From NCBI GenBank assembly GCA_019745315.1, contig JAIETH010000001.1, forward strand, positions 257,295-315,805: a DNA stretch of 58,511 bases. Direction: 5' to 3'. The translations under genes and the position numbers were made by a program. The notes under the pieces were generated by a model. That model saw only the letters and a list, made by a program, of their open reading frames with translations, did no database searches and had not been told where the DNA came from. Origin of the DNA: Patescibacteria group bacterium. GTDB lineage: Bacteria; Patescibacteriota; Minisyncoccia; Phycocordibacterales; UBA918. Shown one piece after another: positions 51,011-57,341 of this stretch (position 1 is its first letter; every line of letters begins with the position of its first letter).

Positions 51011-51901
51011 ATGTCACATCTCCGTATTGCGTTTTTTGGTACTCCAGAATTTTCTGTCGACATACTAACCGAACTTTCGACCAGCGGCTTTATGCCGTCA
51101 GTCATAGTGACAGCGCCCGACGCACCTCGCGGACGCGGACTCATACTGACACCACCTCCCGCAAAAGTCTGGGCAGAAACACACGACATACCCGTCCTCC
51201 AACCACACACACTGAGGCTCAACAATACTCCTGATACTGACCGCGATATTCTCTATAACAGCGAGTGGGATCTTTTTATTGTTGCCTCATATGGCAAAAT
51301 TCTTCCCCAAGAACTCCTCGATATTCCTCAAAAAGGAACATTGAATGTCCACCCGTCTCTTCTACCCCAATATCGCGGGGCAAGTCCGATACGATCTGCA
51401 ATTCTTGATGACAACAATGAGGCGGTCGGAGTATCGATTATGCTTTTGGACGCTGGTATGGACACGGGCCCAATCGTCGCTCAAGGACGCGTTACCCTAG
51501 AAAAAGAAGATGGTGATTGGCCACCGCGCGCTACCGTTTTAGAAAAACTCCTTGCACATGAAGGAGGAAAGCTTCTTGCAGAAATTATTCCTGAATGGAT
51601 ACAAGGTACTGTAGTGCCCGAACCTCAAAATGAAAGTGAGGCGACAATCTCTAAAAAAATTACTAAGGACATGGGACTCATTGATTTGACCCTCGACCCG
51701 TGGAAAAATTTCTTAAAAATTCAAGCGCTTGAAGGATGGCCTGGAACGTATTTTTTTATAGAAAAAAATGGTGCTCCGATGCGCATAAAAATCACTGACG
51801 CAGTATATAAAGATAACGAACTTCACCTACTTTCTGTTATTCCTGAAGGAAAAAAAGAAATGACGTACGAAGTATTCGCACAGACATACCTCCCTCAATA
51901 G
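51011..51901 (+). CDS. fmt: Methionyl-tRNA formyltransferase
   Basis: 296 aa. LRIAFFGTPEFSVDIL at the N-terminus, the formyl-folate site LNVHPSLLPQYRGASPI (SLLPxxRG), VGVSIMLLDAGMDTGPIVAQ and a shortened C-terminal OB domain. Three nt after def; likely one operon. Confidence 0.95.
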   Translation: MSHLRIAFFGTPEFSVDILTELSTSGFMPSVIVTAPDAPRGRGLILTPPPAKVWAETHDIPVLQPHTLRLNNTPDTDRDILYNSEWDLFIVASYGKILPQELLDIPQKGTLNVHPSLLPQYRGASPIRSAILDDNNEAVGVSIMLLDAGMDTGPIVAQGRVTLEKEDGDWPPRATVLEKLLAHEGGKLLAEIIPEWIQGTVVPEPQNESEATISKKITKDMGLIDLTLDPWKNFLKIQALEGWPGTYFFIEKNGAPMRIKITDAVYKDNELHLLSVIPEGKKEMTYEVFAQTYLPQ

Positions 51902-51902
51902 A

Positions 51903-52253
51903 CTACATACTGCGTGCACGCGACTGAATCTCTCGCACTATCACGCTCGCAAAGGAAGGACGATGCCAAATTCCTGGCGTCAATTGTTTTATGAGTTCGT
52001 CTAAGGTCCACTTAGCAATATGTTTTTGAAACCGTGCTGACACACTCGGCACAACTGACTTTTCCCAATCAGGTGGCGCTGTTTTTAAAAAATCCTGAAC
52101 CATTCTCACGAGCTCAAGTGGCGCAGCTTCGGCAAATGTGGAAGGAGCAACGACTGATAGCTGCGGGGGTTTTATTTCCCCAGATAAAGAAGAACCGCCC
52201 CCTGTAATAAGGCGCGGTTCCCAGGTAGTTTTTTTAGGTCTCCCTTCATTCAT
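51903..52253 (-). CDS. Hypothetical protein
   Basis: 116 aa. A flexible glycine/proline-rich first third (ITGGGSSLSGEIKPP) and a helical remainder (LVRMVQDFLKTAPPDWEK, AKWTLDELIKQLTPGIW). No known motif. It lies 5 nt downstream of the hpf gene and probably shares its transcript, ending next to the fmt stop. Confidence 0.55.
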   Translation of the reverse strand: MNEGRPKKTTWEPRLITGGGSSLSGEIKPPQLSVVAPSTFAEAAPLELVRMVQDFLKTAPPDWEKSVVPSVSARFQKHIAKWTLDELIKQLTPGIWHRPSFASVIVREIQSRARSM

Positions 52254-52258
52254 ATCCT

Positions 52259-52621
52259 CTACTCACGAAAACGAAATAGTTCTTTCGCCTTTCGCGCACC
52301 TCGACGAAAGAGACTTTCAGAGCGCGAACGTGACTTCTCTAATTCTCGCTTCATATAGTTGCGAGCACTATCAATCGCAGCTTCCATTGTTTCTTCTGCA
52401 GCTTCAGCACGTAGCACTTTTGATGCAAATGCAATATTTATTTCGGTTCGATAAATATTTCCCGCATGATGCTCTGTTGTTTTTTCAAGCTCAACGTCGC
52501 ACACCACATCTCCTTTCGGTAATAGTTTTTCAAGAGTCGCCATGCGCTTCTCAAGAAAGTCAGTAAGTGCAACGGGTGCCTCAAAATTCTTTGTTTTTAC
52601 GTTGATGTGTGGAAATGTCAT
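52259..52621 (-). CDS. hpf: Ribosome hibernation promoting factor / RaiA family
   Basis: 120 aa, the short HPF form. INVKTKNFEAPVALTDFLEKRM, VELEKTTEHHAGNIYRTEINIAF and AAIDSARNYMKRELEK follow the beta-alpha-beta-beta-beta-alpha fold that binds the 30S decoding site, with a basic tail. The long-form C-terminal dimerisation domain is absent. Confidence 0.88.
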   Translation of the reverse strand: MTFPHINVKTKNFEAPVALTDFLEKRMATLEKLLPKGDVVCDVELEKTTEHHAGNIYRTEINIAFASKVLRAEAAEETMEAAIDSARNYMKRELEKSRSRSESLFRRGARKAKELFRFRE

Positions 52622-52664
52622 AGATATATGATTATGCCTACTAACGTCAAACGAGCAATTTCAA

Positions 52665-52907
52665 TTATTCCTTTGGAGCAAAGTGGGTATCGAGATGCTT
52701 CACAATATCTGCAGACTCATAGATCTCAACTCCAGCATCAGTATCTACCAAGTACGGCACCTGACGCTTTCCACCACGAGCAACAAGCTCGTCAGCAATA
52801 CCGCTATCCCCTATGTTTTTCTCATCATACTGAAGGCCAAGTTCATCTAGGCGATGGAGCACCATGGCGCAAAACGCACATCCTGTTTTTACATAGAGCG
52901 TGAGCAT
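52665..52907 (-). CDS. Glutaredoxin-like protein
   Basis: 80 aa thioredoxin fold. Redox motif KTGCAFCAMV (CxxC), cis-Pro in RQVPYLVDTD and the glutathione-binding-like end GVEIYESADIVKHLDTHF. Similar to GST-N-like/GrxC small glutaredoxins. Reductant partner not visible here. Confidence 0.85.
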   Translation of the reverse strand: MLTLYVKTGCAFCAMVLHRLDELGLQYDEKNIGDSGIADELVARGGKRQVPYLVDTDAGVEIYESADIVKHLDTHFAPKE

Positions 52908-53002
52908 AAAAAGTTCTTATTATCTGATATGTGAGCCCGCTTCAGGCACACCCCATTCTATCACGAAGCAAAATGGTGATTTATACACATATATGAAGAC
53001 GG

Positions 53003-53030
53003 TTGAATCTCTGGAGTTTTACGGTACAAT
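53003..53030 (+). promoter_or_regulatory. Promoter of the tRNA-Asn transcription unit
   Basis: TTGAAT (53003-53008), 16-bp spacer, TACAAT (53025-53030). The predicted start near 53037 gives a leader of about 187 nt before tRNA-Asn that contains the tRNA-like copy. The 317-bp gap 52908-53223 holds this leader and no gene. Confidence 0.65.
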
Positions 53031-53071
53031 GGCGAAGTTCATCAGGTTGGTGGACGCGTTCGTTCAAAAAC

Positions 53072-53090
53072 ATTTGTGGCATTCACAAAT
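53072..53090 (+). other. Leader hairpin upstream of the tRNA-Asn-like copy
   Basis: ATTTGTG-gcatt-CACAAAT, a 7-bp stem in the tRNA-Asn leader, 10 nt before the tRNA-like copy. No T-run follows. Confidence 0.5.
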
Positions 53091-53099
53091 AATATATAT

Positions 53100-53174
53100 T
53101 CCGCGATAGTCAGCGGTGGAGGTCAATTACAACGGGGTTGTAATTGACACCTGTCAGATGAAGATTTTGGTCAA
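53100..53174 (+). pseudogene. Degenerate tRNA-Asn-like copy with 12-bp hairpin
   Basis: Starts with TCCGCGATAG, identical to tRNA-Asn (14 nt including the preceding bases match 53220-53233). TCAGCGGTGGAG follows, like the D arm TCAACGGTAGAG. The anticodon arm is replaced by a perfect 12-bp hairpin with a GGG loop (53122-53148). GATTTTGGTC near the end resembles GAATCTTGGTC of the true gene. The acceptor strand cannot close. Same design as the copy before tRNA-Glu. Confidence 0.65.
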
Positions 53175-53223
53175 CATAGACCTCATTCCAGACATGCCCT
53201 GATCTTCAAAGAAAAAGAGATAT

Positions 53224-53295
53224 TCCGCGATAGCTCAACGGTAGAGCAGCTCCCTGTTAAGGAGTTGGTTCCAAGTTCGAATCTTGGTCGCGGAG
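53224..53295 (+). tRNA. tRNA-Asn (anticodon GTT)
   Basis: Acceptor TCCGCGA / TCGCGGA, D arm GCTC/GAGC, anticodon arm GCTCC-CTGTTAA-GGAGT, T arm CCAAG-TTCGAAT-CTTGG, discriminator G. No CCA is encoded (CTA follows), unlike tRNA-Glu, so CCA must be added after transcription. Confidence 0.97.
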
Positions 53296-53303
53296 CTAAG
53301 ATG

Positions 53304-53333
53304 AAAAGACATCCACAATGGATGTCTTTTTTG
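53304..53333 (+). terminator. tRNA-Asn terminator
   Basis: AAAAGACATCC-acaat-GGATGTCTTTT followed by TT; 8 nt after the tRNA. Confidence 0.85.
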
Positions 53334-53405
53334 TATACAGCGAAGGAACAGACAGCTTCGAATCTTGCCCGATAAACAAATCACATACCTATTGTTCAAA
53401 ACACC

Positions 53406-53434
53406 TTAACTACAAATTGAAATTGATATATACT
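53406..53434 (+). promoter_or_regulatory. Promoter of the 42-aa basic protein gene (leaderless type)
   Basis: TTAACT (53406-53411), 17-bp spacer, TATACT (53429-53434), 7 nt to ATG. Confidence 0.6.
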
Positions 53435-53441
53435 ACTGGCT

Positions 53442-53570
53442 ATGACACGAATAATTGCATTAAGTCCAAAAAAGAATACAAAGCCACGTCCACGTAAGAC
53501 AAAGAAACGATTAGAAGCAAAACAGGCAATGCTTGCAAAGAAGGCCAGCAAAGGAAGAAAGAAGAAGTAG
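53442..53570 (+). CDS. Very small basic protein
   Basis: 42 aa, too short for usual gene finders: MTRIIALSPKK at the start, then a run dominated by Lys/Arg (KPRPRKTKKRLEAK) and ending KGRKKK. No acidic residue except one Glu. It has a well-placed promoter and a strong terminator, which argues for expression. Likely binds nucleic acid (ribosome- or DNA-associated) from charge alone; no family recognised. Confidence 0.65.
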   Translation: MTRIIALSPKKNTKPRPRKTKKRLEAKQAMLAKKASKGRKKK

Positions 53571-53583
53571 ACAACAGATGCAT

Positions 53584-53627
53584 TACCAAAATCAAAAAAC
53601 GCCTTAAGGCGTTTTTTGATTTTGGTA
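53584..53627. terminator. 44-nt palindromic terminator
   Basis: Perfect palindrome TACCAAAATCAAAAAACGCC... and its complement, with A6/T6 arms. Works in either direction; ends the 42-aa gene. Confidence 0.85.
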
Positions 53628-53638
53628 CAAGAAACAAA

Positions 53639-53667
53639 TTGACTCGTTGAAATATTTATACTACTTT
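53639..53667 (+). promoter_or_regulatory. Promoter of the 53736 cassette gene
   Basis: TTGACT (53639-53644), 17 bp, TACTTT (53662-53667). A better -10-like TATACT overlaps at a 12-bp distance (53657-53662). Confidence 0.45.
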
Positions 53668-53735
53668 AGTCTCGGTTATGTGATAGCTATTCTGGCTGTC
53701 ACCTGAAACCACAGTACCCACACAGGGGAAAGTCG

Positions 53736-54077
53736 ATGCATCAGAAAAGTTCTCCCAGCAAGAAAACGCGCCGCAGCCGCTACGCAGCAACTCACGGCAA
53801 GAAGGAATCGATGCCGCATATCGCGCTTCGTCGCAGCCTGCTGAAGAAGGTCGCCGAGGAGCGTACTATCCCGGAGCAAGGTCTCCAGTGGATCGGTGGC
53901 GTGCTGTACCGATCCATGGGCGGGGACTGGATCGAAGTCAGCGGCGTTCAGCGTGTGCCGAAGCCGGGACGCCCCGCCATCGGTATCGCCGCCGGCGCAC
54001 AAACTCAGATCTCCCGCAGGGGCGCCGAGGATCCGCCGAAGCCGACACGTCTCTCACTCACGGCCTGGGTACTATAA
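53736..54077 (+). CDS. G+C-rich basic protein, unknown
   Basis: 113 aa; AGGGGAAAG about 5 nt before the ATG. Very basic N-terminus (SSPSKKTRRSRYAATHGKKE), a middle with LLKKVAEERTIPEQGLQWIGGVLYRSMGGDW (read in parts: residues 35-65) and a Pro/Arg-rich end. No known domain. The code is strongly G+C-rich compared with the tRNA and 42-aa gene just upstream. Single-gene unit. Confidence 0.65.
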   Translation: MHQKSSPSKKTRRSRYAATHGKKESMPHIALRRSLLKKVAEERTIPEQGLQWIGGVLYRSMGGDWIEVSGVQRVPKPGRPAIGIAAGAQTQISRRGAEDPPKPTRLSLTAWVL

Positions 54078-54091
54078 CCAAGCAGCAATAC

Positions 54092-54117
54092 AGCTCCAGC
54101 AATGGGGCTTTTTTTAT
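54092..54117 (+). terminator. Terminator of the 53736 gene
   Basis: AGCTCC-agcaat-GGGGCT (one G-T pair) followed by T7. Confidence 0.8.
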
Positions 54118-54160
54118 TTTTATTAAAAAATCTGAACTTAATTCAACCTTTTGATAACTA

Positions 54161-54189
54161 TTGACATAATCTAAATAGTATACTAAGGT
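54161..54189 (+). promoter_or_regulatory. Promoter of the 54241 cassette gene
   Basis: TTGACA (54161-54166), 17 bp, TAAGGT (54184-54189), with TATACT overlapping at a 12-bp distance (54179-54184), the same arrangement as at 53639. Confidence 0.45.
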
Positions 54190-54240
54190 ATTCGGGCTCG
54201 GGCACATCCGCACGAGTAACCCAATCGAAAGTTCCTTCCC

Positions 54241-54738
54241 ATGACCCAGACGACCAACTCCGTTGGCAACGGCTCCGACATCACCGGCCGCGCCGGCCTG
54301 ATGTCGGGCACCGCGCTCGGCACCGGGCAGACGACCGCGACCCTCGACGCCGCCGATACGCCGGCGATGAAGCCGCCCTTGCACCAGTGCATCTGCAACA
54401 AGATCACCACGCTCGGCACCAATCAGCTCGATGTCTATCGCCTCGCCTTCTTCCGCGAGCTGATCGAGGGCTCCAGCCTCGCGCGCGAGCATGCGACCAG
54501 CCTCCTCGCCGCGACCGAGCGCCGCTGCGTCGAGCTGCAGAGCATGACGGCGATCACCGACGGCGATGCCAACATGCGCGACGAGCTGATCACCGGCCTG
54601 CGGGAGCTCAGCACGATCCTGGCGCAGAAGCTGGACGACATCGCGAACCGCGGCGCCGACCAGGATGCCGGGCATCACCGTCCCGGCGCGGGCGATCTGC
54701 CGGGCGGCACGGCGAGCGTCGTCCACGACGCGGCCTGA
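54241..54738 (+). CDS. G+C-rich helical protein, unknown
   Basis: 165 aa. Low-complexity Thr/Gly/Ser N-terminus, then a long helical region from about residue 45 (ITTLGTNQLDVYRLAFFREL, SLAREHATSLLAATERRCVELQ, DELITGLRELSTILAQKLDD) and a Gly/Pro/His tail. No known domain. G+C-rich base use, starkly different from the A+T-rich DNA on both sides. No clear ribosome-binding site, unlike the other cassettes. It ends in two hairpins. Confidence 0.65.
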   Translation: MTQTTNSVGNGSDITGRAGLMSGTALGTGQTTATLDAADTPAMKPPLHQCICNKITTLGTNQLDVYRLAFFRELIEGSSLAREHATSLLAATERRCVELQSMTAITDGDANMRDELITGLRELSTILAQKLDDIANRGADQDAGHHRPGAGDLPGGTASVVHDAA

Positions 54739-54748
54739 CGCCATCGAT

Positions 54749-54810
54749 CGCGAGACCTCACGCTCGAGGTCTCGCGACCACACACTGCAAGAAACCCTTG
54801 CAGTTTTTTT
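54749..54810 (+). terminator. Double hairpin terminator of the 54241 gene
   Basis: First hairpin CGCGAGACCT ... AGGTCTCGCG (54749-54776), second CTGCAAG ... CTTGCAG (54785-54803) followed by T7. The second is the intrinsic terminator. Confidence 0.85.
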
Positions 54811-54865
54811 ATTGTATATATCCAAAGAATCTTTTTTTATCACTTCTAAGAAAAACTACAAAAGG

Positions 54866-54893
54866 TTGCACTCTATCTGCTAGCAGGTATAGT
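54866..54893 (+). promoter_or_regulatory. Promoter of the ACT-domain gene
   Basis: TTGCAC (54866-54871), 16 bp, TATAGT (54888-54893); the leader carries GAGAGGA before the ATG. Confidence 0.6.
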
Positions 54894-54929
54894 GTCACCC
54901 AGAAAACAACGATAGAGAGGACTCAAAAA

Positions 54930-55238
54930 ATGAGTGCCGACAGACAGAAGCTGCAAGCGCTATCCATTCTCATCGCAGACGAACCACAAGCGCTCGTACG
55001 AGTCCTCGACGTCATCGCAAAACGCGGACTCAATATATCGTCTCTCGAAGTGGCTCCCGTCTCAGCTGAAACCAACGAAGAAAAAAGCTGTGGTATTTCT
55101 CGCATAGCCCTCGTTACAGCGTGTGACGACGATGCAATTTCTCTCATGTGTCACCTTATTGGGAAAATTGTCACCGTCTTTTCTGTTGAGATAGTGACGG
55201 AGAACCTCGCATGGTCATGGCAGATGCCAGCATCATGA
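54930..55238 (+). CDS. Stand-alone ACT-domain protein (IlvH/IlvN-like)
   Basis: 102 aa. LSILIADEPQALVRVLDVIAKRGLNISSLEVAPV matches (in shorter blocks) the first beta-alpha of ACT regulatory domains such as the acetolactate synthase small subunit, with the ligand-loop pattern D-x-P/Q-A-L-x-R-V. ISRIALVTACDDDAISLMCHLIGKI follows as the second half. It lacks the C-terminal domain of IlvH, and no ilvB is nearby, so it may bind an amino acid in some other role. Start supported by GAGAGGA. Confidence 0.75.
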   Translation: MSADRQKLQALSILIADEPQALVRVLDVIAKRGLNISSLEVAPVSAETNEEKSCGISRIALVTACDDDAISLMCHLIGKIVTVFSVEIVTENLAWSWQMPAS

Positions 55239-55269
55239 GAGCTTGAATCAGCAAGAGCCCACCAACACA

Positions 55270-55298
55270 CCCGACAGGAAATCCTGTCGGGCTTTTTA
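55270..55298 (+). terminator. Terminator of the ACT-domain gene
   Basis: CCCGACAGGA-aa-TCCTGTCGGG followed by a CTTTTT tract. Confidence 0.88.
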
Positions 55299-55301
55299 TA
55301 T

Positions 55302-55326
55302 ACAGAAAAACCTCCCCAAGGAGGCT
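55302..55326 (-). terminator. Terminator of the GH18 gene
   Basis: CCTCC-ccaa-GGAGG with T5 on the minus-strand 3' side, 29 nt after the gene's stop. Confidence 0.7.
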
Positions 55327-55352
55327 TTTCTTATCTTTAATAATTCAAGAAA

Positions 55353-56531
55353 TTAATCAACGAGACTCCAGAATTTTTTATCTTCTTCTCCATCAATCTT
55401 GAAGAGTGCAACACCAGCGAGATCAAATTCTTCTGCAAGCTCAATCTTCTGCTTCATAGTTTCGGCGTCCCCGTACGCTGCGTAGTTTATTACCACAGTC
55501 TCTCCTGTCTTATTTGCATACGCGAGAGCCTGTGCAGCAACTTTATTTCCACTTGTTGTATCAGACGGGATTTTAAGAGATGAAGAGAACCTTACATCTG
55601 AACCTTTTGGTAAGTACGTAAAACTCATTTCGCCTGCCTTATTTCGACTCGGCTTCACTTTATACTTCTTTGCGAGATCCAGTATGTCTGGCACATTCAA
55701 TGCTCCAATACGTGAATAATCACGATACCAATTTGGCGCCACCGTTATTGCATAGTGATACCCGTATGTTGGAATACCAAGATATATTTTTTCTTTTGGA
55801 ATACTTTGCACAGTGAGTGCAACAACTTTACGCACCCAATCAACATCTGAAACCGGCATATACGGCTGCCCCGCTTTTTCTGCATTCAATTTTATATCTG
55901 CACGCTGCTGATCGTACGCCATGATCTCTACACGATCACAATACTTCGCGATAGCAGCGTAGTCATTTGAGTAATTAATCACCGCAGGAATTTCTTTATA
56001 CAGAGAATCCGGTGGAGTACGTGCTTCAAGTGCACAGGTGAGAATTTTAGAACCCAACTCTCCCTTCAACTCTTTAAGAAATAGAGAGAAGTAGTCTTTT
56101 GTTTCAGAATTTTTGTTTTCGTAGTCAATATTAACTCCGTCATAGTCTCCCTCCTCTACCATATCTACAATAGATTCTATGTGTGACTCGCGGAGGGTGT
56201 CTGAGCTCAATACAGTATAGATACTCGACTGACTACTCCACATAATAGAAGGAATGATTTCCACATTTTCCTTTCGAGCTGTTTTTATAAACGCTTTCCA
56301 GTCTCGCTCATCAAGCCCCGCAAGATCTTTAATATCACCATCATTTTGTACAGTGTAAGCAAACGGAAATATCGTATCGATATCTTTGATATTTTTCTTT
56401 GCGTCTTTAATACCCTGACTATCGCGCCAATACGGAACCCATCCCGCAACCTTAAGGTCAGCAGCGAATGCGTGAGAAGGAATAAAGCCAATAGAAAAAA
56501 CGAAAACAATTACTAGAAAAAATGTGCGCAT
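55353..56531 (-). CDS. Secreted glycoside hydrolase family 18 protein
   Basis: 392 aa from the ATG at 56531, which begins a clean signal peptide (RTFFLVIVFVFSIGFIPSHAFA). TIM-barrel motifs: VAGWVPYWRDSQG, the catalytic strand DYDGVNIDYENKN (GH18 DGxxxDxE, with the proton-donor Glu), VEIMAYDQQRAD and IYLGIPTYGYHYAI. Resembles YaaH/CotN-type and chitinase-like enzymes acting on cell-wall or chitin-like glycans. Exported; likely attacks own or host-cell wall polymers. Confidence 0.88.
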   Translation of the reverse strand: MRTFFLVIVFVFSIGFIPSHAFAADLKVAGWVPYWRDSQGIKDAKKNIKDIDTIFPFAYTVQNDGDIKDLAGLDERDWKAFIKTARKENVEIIPSIMWSSQSSIYTVLSSDTLRESHIESIVDMVEEGDYDGVNIDYENKNSETKDYFSLFLKELKGELGSKILTCALEARTPPDSLYKEIPAVINYSNDYAAIAKYCDRVEIMAYDQQRADIKLNAEKAGQPYMPVSDVDWVRKVVALTVQSIPKEKIYLGIPTYGYHYAITVAPNWYRDYSRIGALNVPDILDLAKKYKVKPSRNKAGEMSFTYLPKGSDVRFSSSLKIPSDTTSGNKVAAQALAYANKTGETVVINYAAYGDAETMKQKIELAEEFDLAGVALFKIDGEEDKKFWSLVD

Positions 56532-56623
56532 GAATGTTTTATGTGTGTGGTTATGTGTGTGTAGCATTATATAGTATGGGACGCACCCTCACTGAACTTC
56601 TTACATGGGAATATCTGGATAAA

Positions 56624-56641
56624 ATGGCTCAATTGAGCCAT
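56624..56641. repeat. 18-bp perfect palindrome in the rlpA leader
   Basis: ATGGCTCAATTGAGCCAT. About 85 bp before the rlpA start and 50 bp after a TATAGT -10 near 56570, so it would be in the transcript (hairpin) or be a repressor site. Confidence 0.55.
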
Positions 56642-56725
56642 GGTAAGAAAAACCGGGGTAATACGTCTAAGGTTTTAAGGAGTCCCTCGGAACCCCTTAT
56701 TGTTCTTATTGAGGAGATTAGAGCA

Positions 56726-57271
56726 TTGTCCATACGCAAAGGAATTTTCTGCGTCTGTTTCATCGGCACCTTATTGATTACTGGCGCCAAAGAAATAAAA
56801 GCAGAAACATCTCACGCGAGCTGGTACGGGCCGCAACACCACGGCCGAATGATGGCCAGTGGCTTTCGCTTCGACATGCATACGCTTGTCGTAGCTCACC
56901 GCACTCACCGATTCGGTACACTCATCAGACTCACGCGACACACTCGCGACAACAGAGAGCTGAGCGTCGTCGTGCGTGTCTGTGACCGAGGTCCCTATGT
57001 TGCGGGACGAACCCTCGATGTGTCCTACGCTGCCGCACGCGTTCTTGAATTTGATCGCGCAGGCACGGCATTGCTCCGTGTGGAAATACTCTACTCTCCA
57101 CGAAGCACAGAAGAAGTGCGTGAAGCACGGGCGTCCTGCGGGACGCCTCTTTTTTTACCTGCACGGAAACATATAAGAGTCTCTTATTTGAAGAACTCTT
57201 ATTTTGAGTCAGTGCTACTAGAATTGCCAAGAAACTTTGCTACTTTTATAGCAAAGTTGAGTTGGCATTAA
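56726..57271 (+). CDS. rlpA: RlpA-like double-psi beta-barrel protein
   Basis: 181 aa as read from a TTG at 56726 with GAGGAG 9 nt upstream; this start gives a signal peptide (RKGIFCVCFIGTLLITGA). The RlpA core is complete: SHASWYGPQHHGRMMASG, LVVAHRTHRFGTLIRLT, VVVRVCDRGPYVAGRTLDVS and a final VEIL strand. RlpA proteins are septal lytic transglycosylases or cell-wall binders. The frame does not stop after the domain but runs through an intrinsic terminator (57130-57157) for about 45 more residues of unlikely sequence. The natural stop was probably lost or a frameshift has occurred. Confidence 0.8.
   Translation: MSIRKGIFCVCFIGTLLITGAKEIKAETSHASWYGPQHHGRMMASGFRFDMHTLVVAHRTHRFGTLIRLTRHTRDNRELSVVVRVCDRGPYVAGRTLDVSYAAARVLEFDRAGTALLRVEILYSPRSTEEVREARASCGTPLFLPARKHIRVSYLKNSYFESVLLELPRNFATFIAKLSWH
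57130..57157 (+). terminator. Terminator lying inside the rlpA reading frame
   Basis: GGCGTCC-tgcg-GGACGCC followed by TCTTTTTTT. A TGA in another frame lies 8 nt before it (57120-57122), where a stop would be expected. Confidence 0.8.
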
Positions 57272-57313
57272 AGAAAGGTGGGCGGAGCCCAAACACTAAC
57301 TAGCAAAGAAACC

Positions 57314-57335
57314 CTGGTTCTGTGCTTTTGCACAG
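57314..57335 (-). terminator. argS terminator
   Basis: TCTGTGC-tttt-GCACAGA hairpin just downstream of the minus-strand argS stop. Confidence 0.55.
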
Positions 57336-57341
57336 ATTTCT

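Noticed and set aside
52900-53109. Short plus-strand frame before tRNA-Asn
   Set aside because: It starts inside the glutaredoxin gene start, runs into the tRNA-like copy and spans the tRNA promoter; no protein-like pattern.
54058-54843. Long minus-strand frame opposite the 54241 gene
   Set aside because: Arises from G+C-rich codon structure of the plus-strand gene; Arg/Ala/Gly-rich with no domain, and it crosses two terminators.
54387-54929. Extended reading frame upstream of the ACT gene
   Set aside because: It crosses the G+C-rich gene in another frame and two terminators; the ACT domain starts cleanly at 54930 behind its own promoter.
56534-56725. N-terminal extension of the RlpA protein from an upstream ATG
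   Set aside because: The first ATG codons lie upstream of the predicted transcription start, and the TTG at 56726 has a good ribosome-binding site and starts a signal peptide.
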